Origin: an uncultured Lachnobacterium sp. | Lineage (GTDB): Bacteria > Bacillota > Clostridia > Lachnospirales > Lachnospiraceae | Reading direction: 5' to 3' | DNA length: 7,820 nucleotides | Assembly: GCA_900548765.1 (NCBI GenBank) | Contig: URLU01000103.1 | Location: 1-7,820 of the forward strand | Part shown: positions 1 to 5,753 of the stretch, piece after piece | Numbering within the stretch: the stretch's first letter is position 1 | Layout of the letters: each line of letters begins with the position of its first letter | The notes under the pieces: model-generated | Database searches by the model: none | Told to the model about the DNA's origin: nothing | The model's input: the letters and a program-made list of their open reading frames with translations, nothing else | Program-made: the position numbers and the translations under genes

Positions 1-2
1 AG

Positions 3-527
3 AAATACATATATCCATTCATATTGATGATTATGATGATTCCAACACAGGTTACAGCACTTGGATTTATCAACCTGGTAACAAAGATGGGGCTTATGGA
101 TTCGTTTATTCCACTTATAGTTCCAACAATTGCTTCACCTATAGTATTCTTCTACATGAAGCAGTACATGGAGAGTTCTCTTCCATTGTCTCTGATTGAG
201 GCAGCGAGAATTGATGGTTCAGGAGAATTCCGTACCTTTAACAGTATTGTACTTCCTCTTATGAAACCGGCAATTGCTGTACAGGCAATATTTACCTTTG
301 TAAGCAGCTGGAACAATTACTTCACTCCAGCCCTTATCTTACATGATAATAACAAGAAAACGCTTCCGATTCTGCTGGCACAGCTTCGTGCAGCCGACTG
401 GTTAAAGTTTGATATGGGTCAGGTTTATGTAATGATTACATTTTCTATCCTGCCTGTTATCGTAGTATACTTAATTCTTTCAAAGCACATTGTAGCAGGT
501 GTGGCACTTGGTAGTGTAAAGGGATAA
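3..527 (+). CDS. Carbohydrate ABC transporter permease, MalG-type (5' truncated)
   Basis: This is the C-terminal 174 residues of an inner-membrane permease of the CUT1 (sugar/oligosaccharide) ABC importers. The frame is open through the left edge, so the TTG/ATG codons near 24-38 are internal and not the start. The diagnostic EAA loop, which docks on the ATPase subunit, is at 198-257: EAARIDG, then an I-x-LP ending. The fragment is hydrophobic, with about four membrane segments; it contains the motif MIPTQV typical of MalG-like proteins and ends in a short GSVKG-like tail. In this family the MalG-type permease is normally the last of binding protein, MalF and MalG, and the terminator downstream agrees with an operon end. 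The sugar cannot be told from this fragment. Confidence 0.9.
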   Translation, partial: KYIYPFILMIMMIPTQVTALGFINLVTKMGLMDSFIPLIVPTIASPIVFFYMKQYMESSLPLSLIEAARIDGSGEFRTFNSIVLPLMKPAIAVQAIFTFVSSWNNYFTPALILHDNNKKTLPILLAQLRAADWLKFDMGQVYVMITFSILPVIVVYLILSKHIVAGVALGSVKG

Positions 528-583
528 TACTTGTTTGGTAAAATTGCACACATAATCCGATAAAAATGTCGAATCAACGTGCA

Positions 584-606
584 AAGTTTATAAAACTTAA
601 TTTTTT
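584..606 (+). terminator. Weak AT-only hairpin with T-run after the permease gene
   Basis: AAGTTT (584-589) pairs with AAACTT (593-598) across a 3-nt loop, followed by AA and six T. The stem is only A/T plus one G-C pair, so it would be a poor terminator by itself. A much stronger one lies at 683-719. Confidence 0.25.
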
Positions 607-618
607 AAACAAAATACC

Positions 619-647
619 TTGCGTTTTAGAACTAATTGAGGTATCTT
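619..647 (+). promoter_or_regulatory. Possible promoter upstream of the 683-719 terminator
   Basis: TTGCGT (619-624) and TATCTT (642-647) are separated by 17 bases, resembling a vegetative sigma promoter (3/6 and 4/6 matches to consensus). If used, transcription would begin near 654, and the hairpin at 683-719 would lie in the leader of glnN. The match is modest, and in AT-rich intergenic DNA such pairs occur by chance. Confidence 0.25.
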
Positions 648-682
648 AGTTTCAGAAATAATGTGTACGATGAATTTTGAAC

Positions 683-719
683 GAGGGCGTTCCACTAGGT
701 GGAGTGCCCTTATCTTTTT
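683..719 (+). terminator. Intrinsic terminator between permease gene and glnN
   Basis: A 13-bp stem with three G-T pairs (683-695 with 699-711) closes a TAG triloop and is followed by ATC and five T. It ends the sugar-transporter operon or, if the promoter-like site at 619-647 is real, acts as a leader attenuator for glnN. Confidence 0.8.
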
Positions 720-725
720 ACCTAA

Positions 726-764
726 GCATGCAGGAAAGCTGCAGGTGGCAGGTTTTCTGTATAT
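726..764 (+). repeat. Hairpin repeat family, copy 1
   Basis: This copy starts seven bases after the T-run of the 683-719 terminator. It shares GCATGCA, AGCTGC, GGTGGCAGG and TGTATAT with copies at 3061, 3104 and 6961. It folds as CAGGAAA/TTTTCTG around an inner CTGC/GCAG stem whose loop contains GGT. The outer stem sequence differs from copy 3 (ATAGAA/TTCTAT), yet pairing is kept, which points to selection on structure. The strand is arbitrary. Confidence 0.7.
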
Positions 765-831
765 GGATTATACGGACTTAATCATAAAGTTCATCTGTAC
801 GAAATATTAATAAAGGGAAAGGATGCTAGAT

Positions 832-2964
832 ATGAGCGAACAGGAATATTACAATGTAGCAGATATCTTTGGAGAAAATGTATTTAACGATTCGGTTATG
901 CAGACAAGACTTCCAAAGAAGGTTTACAAGAGACTTCATGAGGTAATGGAAGAGGGCAAAGAGCTGGATCTTGAGACCGCAGATGTAATTGCACATGAGA
1001 TGAAGGAGTGGGCTATTGAAAAGGGAGCTACACACTATACTCACTGGTTCCAGCCACTTACAGGATTCACTGCTGAGAAGCATGATTCATTTATTACAGC
1101 TCCAATGGAAAATGGAAAAGTACTTATGAGCTTTTCGGGAAAGGAGCTTATAAAAGGAGAGCCTGATGCTTCTTCATTCCCATCAGGTGGACTTAGAGCA
1201 ACATTCGAGGCAAGAGGATATACAGCATGGGATTGTACATCACCAGCCTTCGTAAGACAGGATGCAGCAGGCGCAACACTTTGTATTCCAACAGCTTTCT
1301 GTTCATATACAGGTGAGGCACTCGACCAGAAGACACCGCTTCTTAGATCTATGGAAGCTATCAACGAGCAGGCACTCAGATTAATCAGACTGTTTGGCAA
1401 TACAACATCCACAAAGGTTACACCATCAGTTGGACCGGAGCAGGAGTACTTCCTTGTAGATCGTGAGAAATACTTACAGAGAAAAGATTTAATCTTCGCA
1501 GGACGTACACTTTTCGGAGCAATGCCTCCAAAAGGACAGGAGATGGATGACCACTACTTCGGAGCTATCCGTGAGAGAGTTGCAGCATACATGAGGGATG
1601 TAAACAAGGAGCTCTGGAAGCTTGGAGTATCAGCAAAGACACAGCATAACGAGGTTGCACCAGCACAGCATGAGCTTGCACCAATTTATGCAGAGTGTAA
1701 TGTGGCAGTAGACCACAACCAGTTAGTGATGGAGACTCTGAAAAAGGTAGCAGGACGTCACGGACTTCATTGCTTACTTCATGAGAAACCATTCGCAGGA
1801 GTAAACGGTTCAGGAAAGCATAACAACTGGTCAATTACAACAGATGATGGAATTAACTTACTTGAGCCAGGTGAGACTCCACATGAGAACATTCAGTTCC
1901 TTCTTGTTCTCACATGTATCCTCAAGGCTGTTGACGAGCATGCAGGACTTTTAAGAGCATCTGCAGCAGATGTAGGAAATGACCACAGACTTGGAGCAAA
2001 CGAGGCACCACCAGCAATCCTCTCAGTCTTCCTTGGAGAGCAGCTTGAGGATGTTATTGAGCAGCTTGTGAGCACAGGAACAGCAACACATAGCTTAACA
2101 GGAGAAAAGCTTGAGACCGGTGTTAAGACATTGCCAGATTTCATGAAGGATGCTACAGACCGTAACCGTACATCACCATTTGCATTTACAGGAAACAAAT
2201 TTGAGTTCCGTATGGTTGGTTCACAGGATTCAGTTGCACAGTCAAATGTAGTACTCAACACAATCGTAGCAGAAGCCTTCTGTGAGGCTTGCGATATCCT
2301 TGAGAACGCTGAGAACTTTGAACTTGCTGTACATGATTTAATCAAGAAGTACGCAACAGAGCACCAGAGAATTATCTTCAATGGAAACGGATACTCAGAC
2401 GAGTGGGTAGCAGAAGCAGAGAAGCGTGGACTTCCAAACATTAAGTCAATGGTTGAGGCTATTCCACAGTACATAGCACCAGAAAACGTAAAGGCATTTG
2501 AGAAGTTTGGGGTATTCACAAAGGCAGAGCTTGAGAGCCGTGTTGAGATTGAGTATGAGACATATTCAAAGACAATCAATATCGAGGCAAGATCAATGAT
2601 TGATATTGCTGGAAAGCAGATTATCCCGGCAGTAATCAAATACACAACAGTACTTGCAAACTCACTTACAGCAGTTAAGACAGCATGTGCAGACGCAGAT
2701 GTATCAGTTCAGGCAGAGCTTCTGACAGAGACATCAGATCTCCTTTCAGATACTAAGACAGCACTTGCAAAACTTACAGATGTTACTGACAAGGCAGGAG
2801 AGATGGAAGAGGGAGCAGTTCAGGCAGCTTACTACAGAGATGAGGTAAAGGCAGCAATGGATGAGCTCAGAGCACCTGTTGATAAGCTTGAGATGCTTGT
2901 TGACAAGGAGATGTGGCCAATGCCTTCATACGGCGACCTTCTCTTCGAGGTATCTCCATTATAA
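832..2964 (+). CDS. glnN: Glutamine synthetase type III (GlnN)
   Basis: Cytoplasmic enzyme that makes glutamine from glutamate, ammonium and ATP. At 710 residues it has the size of the large GSIII subfamily (about 700-730), not the 450-residue GSI. From the chosen ATG the visible motifs are: WFQPLTG near 72, FPSGGLRATFEARG near 117, the metal-binding loop GPEQEYFLVD near 201, QHNEVAPAQHELAP near 271, the ATP/glutamate motif NGSGKHNNWS near 325, NRTSPFAFTGNKFEFRM near 445, and a GSIII C-terminal end EMWPMPSYGDLLFE. The N-terminal GSIII domain and the C-terminal helical extension are both present, so the gene looks intact. Start choice: AGGA at 820-823 is 8 bases before ATG 832; an in-frame ATG at 823 (3 residues longer) has only AAGGG 5 bases upstream and is less likely. 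It pairs functionally with the ammonium transporter downstream, although a terminator separates them. Confidence 0.96.
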   Translation: MSEQEYYNVADIFGENVFNDSVMQTRLPKKVYKRLHEVMEEGKELDLETADVIAHEMKEWAIEKGATHYTHWFQPLTGFTAEKHDSFITAPMENGKVLMSFSGKELIKGEPDASSFPSGGLRATFEARGYTAWDCTSPAFVRQDAAGATLCIPTAFCSYTGEALDQKTPLLRSMEAINEQALRLIRLFGNTTSTKVTPSVGPEQEYFLVDREKYLQRKDLIFAGRTLFGAMPPKGQEMDDHYFGAIRERVAAYMRDVNKELWKLGVSAKTQHNEVAPAQHELAPIYAECNVAVDHNQLVMETLKKVAGRHGLHCLLHEKPFAGVNGSGKHNNWSITTDDGINLLEPGETPHENIQFLLVLTCILKAVDEHAGLLRASAADVGNDHRLGANEAPPAILSVFLGEQLEDVIEQLVSTGTATHSLTGEKLETGVKTLPDFMKDATDRNRTSPFAFTGNKFEFRMVGSQDSVAQSNVVLNTIVAEAFCEACDILENAENFELAVHDLIKKYATEHQRIIFNGNGYSDEWVAEAEKRGLPNIKSMVEAIPQYIAPENVKAFEKFGVFTKAELESRVEIEYETYSKTINIEARSMIDIAGKQIIPAVIKYTTVLANSLTAVKTACADADVSVQAELLTETSDLLSDTKTALAKLTDVTDKAGEMEEGAVQAAYYRDEVKAAMDELRAPVDKLEMLVDKEMWPMPSYGDLLFEVSPL

Positions 2965-2999
2965 GATACAAGATAATATAATATATTTATTCTAAATGC

Positions 3000-3050
3000 A
3001 AAGGCGCATTTCCCAAAGCACATTATGTGTGAAAAGGGGATGCGCCTTTT
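3000..3050 (+). terminator. Intrinsic terminator after glnN
   Basis: AAAGGCGCAT plus TCCC (3000-3014) pairs with GGGG plus ATGCGCCTTT (3036-3050), with a T bulge. The loop holds a smaller CACA-TTA-TGTG hairpin (near 3019-3029). The T-run is only four long and leads into the palindrome TTTTGTATACAAAA (3047-3060). Confidence 0.7.
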
Positions 3051-3060
3051 GTATACAAAA

Positions 3061-3100
3061 GTATGCAATAGAAGCTGCCGGTGGCGGTTTTATGTATGTC
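3061..3100 (+). repeat. Hairpin repeat family, copy 2 (tandem with copy 3)
   Basis: GTATGCAATAGAAGCTGCC, then GGTGGC and GGTTTTATGTATG. It begins right after the glnN terminator. Relative to copy 3 it lacks one A in GGCAGG and has TTTTAT in place of TTCTAT, which still pairs with ATAGAA through a G-T pair. Copy 3 begins 43 bases further on. Confidence 0.75.
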
Positions 3101-3103
3101 AAA

Positions 3104-3143
3104 GCATGCAATAGAAGCTGCCGGTGGCAGGTTCTATGTATAT
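3104..3143 (+). repeat. Hairpin repeat family, copy 3
   Basis: The most regular copy. ATAGAA (3111-3116) pairs with TTCTAT (3131-3136); after one G-G mismatch, CTGCC (3118-3122) pairs with GGCAG (3126-3130 region) around a GGT loop. The flanking ATGC/GTAT extends the stem past one bulged A. Its right end lies about 13 bases before the Amt Shine-Dalgarno, so it would sit in the leader of that gene if the gene is transcribed from upstream. Confidence 0.75.
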
Positions 3144-3156
3144 AAGCGAAAGCGAT

Positions 3157-3163
3157 AGGAGGA
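3157..3163 (+). promoter_or_regulatory. Strong Shine-Dalgarno for the Amt-PII gene
   Basis: AGGAGGA lies 7 bases before ATG 3171, a near-perfect match to the anti-SD, and it fixes the start of the transporter. No convincing promoter was seen between the glnN terminator and this site; TATAAG at 3141-3146 could be a -10 box, but its -35 is poor. Confidence 0.8.
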
Positions 3164-3170
3164 ATTAGTT

Positions 3171-4925
3171 ATGACAGAAGAAATTATGAGCTTCATAAAC
3201 GACAACATTTTCGGTGTGTGGTTTCTTATTGGAGCAGCCCTGGTATTTTGGATGCAGGCAGGATTTGCGATGGTAGAGACAGGTTTTACCAGAGCAAAAA
3301 ACGCAGGAAACATTATCATGAAGAACCTTATGGACTTTTGTATTGGTACAGTTGTGTTCATAATCATTGGTTCATCCCTTCTTCTCGGAGAAGATGTGGC
3401 AGGATTTATTGGAAAACCAGGCTTTGATATTTTCACAGCCTACAAGGATTTTAGTTTTTCATCCTTTGTGTTCAACCTGGTATTCTGTGCAACAACAGCA
3501 ACAATCGTATCTGGAGCAATGGCAGAGCGTACAAAGTTCTTATCATACTGTGTATACTCAGCGGTTATTTCAGCACTTATCTACCCAATCGAGGCACATT
3601 GGATTTGGGGTGGCGGTTTTCTTGCTCAGTTAGGCTTCCATGATTATGCAGGTTCATGTGCAATCCATATGACTGGTGGTATCTGCGCTATTGTAGGTGC
3701 TAAGATGCTTGGAGCACGTATTGGTAAATTTACAAAGGATAAGGAAGGCGAAATCGTAAAGGTAAACGCTTTCCCAGGACATAACATCCCAATGGGAGCA
3801 CTTGGTGTATTTATTCTCTGGTTCGGCTGGTATGGATTCAATGGTGCAGCAGCAACAGATATTGCAACACTTGGCTCTATATTCCTTACAACAACAATTG
3901 CACCGGCAGTGGCAACAGTAGTTGCAATGATTTTTACATGGATTAAATACGGAAAACCAGATGTGTCAATGTCACTTAACGCATCACTTGCAGGACTTGT
4001 AGCGATCACAGCACCTTGTGATGTAACAGATGCACTTGGAGCAGCAATTATCGGATTTGTAGCAGGACTTCTGGTATGCTTCGGCGTATGGCTTCTTGAT
4101 GAGAAGTTAAGAATTGATGACCCTGTTGGAGCGGTAGCAGTACATATGATGAATGGTATCTGGGGTACATTTGCAGTAGGACTTTTTGCAACAGATACAG
4201 CACCAGGATTTGCAGTAGCAGGAATGGAAAATGGATTATTCTATGGTGGTGGATTCCATCAGTTAGGATTACAGTGTCTTGGAATTATCACAGTTGGTGC
4301 ATGGGCAGCAATCACAATAACAATTACATTTGCAGTAATTAAGGCAACAATTGGTCTTAGAGTATCAGAGGAAGAAGAAATCCTTGGTCTTGACTCGACA
4401 GAGCACGGACTTCCATCAGCTTATGCCGGATTCTCACTTATGGATGTATCAAACACAATGACAATGGATATAAACGAGAATACAGACCTTGGAACACCAG
4501 ATTACGAGCTGGCTTCACAGGCTAAGAAGGATGCTGCAGTGTCAGTAGTGAAGGCACCATCAGTAGACACAGGCATCTACAAGGTTGTTATCGTATCAAG
4601 ACTTACACGTTACGATGCTTTGAAGAAAGCAATGAACGAAATTGGTGTAACAGGTATGACAGTATCACAGGTTATGGGTTGTGGTATCCAGAAGGGTGCC
4701 GGCGAGAAATATCGTGGTGTTGAGATTGATGCAACACTTCTTCCAAAGGTTAAGGTAGAGGTTGTTGTCAGCAAGATACCGGTAGACACAGTTATTGAAG
4801 CTGCTAAGAAGTGTCTCTACACTGGACATATCGGCGATGGTAAAATCTTTGTATACGGCGTTGACAGAGTTGTCAAGGTTCGTACAGGTGAAGAGGACAT
4901 GGCAGCACTTCAGGACGTTGAGTAA
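3171..4925 (+). CDS. amt: Ammonium transporter with C-terminal PII domain (Amt-PII fusion)
   Basis: Membrane ammonium channel of the Amt/Rh family fused to its usual regulator. Residues 1-400 are Amt: GFAMVETGF near 31, SGAMAER near 114, WIWGGG near 144, D158 and the pore histidine pair H166 (AIHMTGG) and H325 (AVHMMNG), spaced as in E. coli AmtB (D160, H168, H318). After a linker (about 400-467) comes a full PII domain, about 469-575: a T-loop region GCGIQKGAGEKYRG with the conserved Gln and Lys, LPKVKVEVVV, and the C-terminal signature TGHIGDGKIFVYGVDRVVKVRTGE, split here by its positions 551-574. Total length 584 is about one PII longer than a normal Amt. The tyrosine that is uridylylated in E. 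coli GlnB (Tyr51, in YRGAEY) is Ile519 here (YRGVEI), so control is probably by ATP/ADP/2-oxoglutarate binding alone. It follows glnN on the same strand, consistent with shared nitrogen control. Confidence 0.95.
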   Translation: MTEEIMSFINDNIFGVWFLIGAALVFWMQAGFAMVETGFTRAKNAGNIIMKNLMDFCIGTVVFIIIGSSLLLGEDVAGFIGKPGFDIFTAYKDFSFSSFVFNLVFCATTATIVSGAMAERTKFLSYCVYSAVISALIYPIEAHWIWGGGFLAQLGFHDYAGSCAIHMTGGICAIVGAKMLGARIGKFTKDKEGEIVKVNAFPGHNIPMGALGVFILWFGWYGFNGAAATDIATLGSIFLTTTIAPAVATVVAMIFTWIKYGKPDVSMSLNASLAGLVAITAPCDVTDALGAAIIGFVAGLLVCFGVWLLDEKLRIDDPVGAVAVHMMNGIWGTFAVGLFATDTAPGFAVAGMENGLFYGGGFHQLGLQCLGIITVGAWAAITITITFAVIKATIGLRVSEEEEILGLDSTEHGLPSAYAGFSLMDVSNTMTMDINENTDLGTPDYELASQAKKDAAVSVVKAPSVDTGIYKVVIVSRLTRYDALKKAMNEIGVTGMTVSQVMGCGIQKGAGEKYRGVEIDATLLPKVKVEVVVSKIPVDTVIEAAKKCLYTGHIGDGKIFVYGVDRVVKVRTGEEDMAALQDVE

Positions 4926-4961
4926 GCCCCTTTCCCTATAATTGGAATAACATATATGGCA

Positions 4962-4998
4962 TCAGGCACAGTATTTTATACTGTGCCTGACGCTTTTT
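4962..4998 (+). terminator. Intrinsic terminator after the Amt-PII gene
   Basis: A perfect 13-bp stem, TCAGGCACAGTAT (4962-4974) with its complement (4978-4990), has a TTT loop and is followed by CGC and five T (4994-4998). The T-run also forms the outermost possible pairing of the giant inverted repeat that follows (TTTTGG 4995-5000 with CCAAAA 5625-5630). Confidence 0.9.
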
Positions 4999-5630
4999 GG
5001 GGGATTATACATGTCTGCACCCTCTCTCTGGCTCTGGGCTGGGGCTCCTTCGCTTGTGGCTCCCTTTGTCGATTTTCAAGAGCACAAACAGACAGATACC
5101 CAGACTCTGAGGGCTTTCCGTAAAGTCAAGATTTGACAGATGCCATGTGAAGACTTCTTTGATTGAAGCTGTTCTTCAAACGATTTGACAGCGGGGGCAT
5201 AGTGTACACCATACGCGGACAACAATTCAGGGACTATTCGTGTTTGTCTTGGAGCCTGAATGAAGGATAAGCTGGGGTGCCGTAGTCACATGTTTGAGGG
5301 CAGTTTCTTCTCTGCGCGGTGCGCATATAAGAAACTGTCCGAGTTGTGCGCAGGCACCCCTAATCGGCATATCCTGAATCAGGCTCCTAGACAAACTAGA
5401 ATGGTCAGCTGGTTGTCCGCGTATGGTGTACACTATGCCCCCGCTGTCAAATGCGTTGAAGTACACCTTCTTGAAGTCTTCACATGGCATCAGTCAAATC
5501 TAAGCCTTTACTCTACGCCCTCAGAGTCTGGGTATCTGCCTGCTTGTGCTTTAATTAAATTTATTCAGGGAGCCACAAGCGAAGGAGCCCCAGCCCAGAG
5601 CCAGAGAGAGGGCGTAGACATGCTCCAAAA
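4995..5630. repeat. Giant imperfect inverted repeat / single ~613-nt hairpin (candidate structured RNA or DNA element)
   Basis: The left and right halves are reverse complements over about 300 nt each, with a core of 5010-5622. Pairing blocks, outside in: 4995-5000/5625-5630 (6 bp); 5010-5065/5567-5622 (56, one G-T and one A-C); 5081-5114/5517-5550 (34, two A-C); 5120-5125/5506-5511 (6); 5131-5157/5473-5499 (27, one mismatch); 5174-5179/5456-5461 (6); 5183-5223/5412-5452 (41, perfect); 5242-5249/5389-5396 (8); 5251-5259/5379-5387 (9); 5264-5269/5370-5375 (6); 5274-5281/5353-5360 (8); 5298-5309/5329-5340 (12); 5313-5317/5321-5325 (5) with a GGT loop. Between blocks lie short internal loops whose two sides do not match. 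Loop sides often differ in length by amounts not divisible by three, and neither strand carries a convincing ORF, so it is non-coding. No transposase or target duplication was seen. Whether it is transcribed, and from which strand, cannot be told. Confidence 0.9.
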
Positions 5631-5646
5631 CTTAAAAAAAGCAATT

Positions 5647-5677
5647 TTGCACAAAATATGGTATTTTGTCTGTGCAA
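5647..5677. promoter_or_regulatory. Operator-like inverted repeat upstream of the lipoprotein promoter
   Basis: ACAAAATA (5651-5658) and TATTTTGT (5662-5669) form a perfect 8-3-8 inverted repeat; an alternative register pairs TTGCAC (5647-5652) with GTGCAA (5672-5677). It ends within the expected -35 region of the promoter whose -10 is at 5694-5699. It could be a repressor or activator site. On the minus strand the hairpin is followed after six bases by seven T, so a weak minus-strand terminator is the alternative. Confidence 0.4.
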
Positions 5678-5699
5678 ACGCCACATAAACTAGTATAAT
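5671..5699 (+). promoter_or_regulatory. Probable promoter of the DUF3048 lipoprotein gene
   Basis: A perfect TATAAT lies at 5694-5699; TGTGCA at 5671-5676, 17 bases upstream, is a weak -35 (3/6). The expected start near 5706 gives a leader of about 48 nt that contains a tight hairpin, ATGTGC-GAA-GCACAT (5712-5726), before the Shine-Dalgarno GAGGAA (5741-5746). Confidence 0.6.
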
Positions 5700-5753
5700 G
5701 AAGAGGTAAGAATGTGCGAAGCACATAATTTAAAGGAATAGAGGAATGAACTT

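Noticed and set aside
1893..2645. Long minus-strand open frame within glnN
   Set aside because: It is a shadow of the highly expressed-type codon use of glnN, without a Shine-Dalgarno or domain similarity.
3126..3141. Sigma-54-like sequence TGGCAGGTTCTATGTA before amt (also a related one before glnN)
   Set aside because: It resembles TGGCAC-N5-TTGCA, which would suit nitrogen genes, but the -12 GC is GT, the sequence is part of the hairpin repeat, and the same element occurs between convergent genes at 6961.
3061..3143. Two evenly spaced repeats that might suggest a CRISPR array
   Set aside because: The units abut with no unique 30-nt spacers, only two occur together, and each is a self-contained hairpin.
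5227..5490. Minus-strand ORF starting MPCEDFKK in the right arm
   Set aside because: A stop codon lies two codons upstream; the equivalent left-arm frame stops after eight codons, and internal loops differ by lengths not divisible by three, so coding is not what is conserved.
4995..5630. Insertion sequence or MITE as the explanation for the giant inverted repeat
   Set aside because: No transposase frame and no convincing target-site duplication at either end; inverted similarity extends to the apex instead of being confined to the ends. It remains possible only if a family of copies is found in genomes.
5632..5677. Minus-strand terminator (hairpin followed by seven T)
   Set aside because: No minus-strand gene lies to its right that would end there, since the lipoprotein gene runs on the plus strand; the T-run is six bases away from the stem.
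5260..5688. Plus-strand ORF of 142 codons with GGAG five bases before its ATG
   Set aside because: It begins near the apex of the giant inverted repeat and runs down the right arm; the product has no recognisable domain, and its length is explained by the repeat. The opposite arm has no matching frame.
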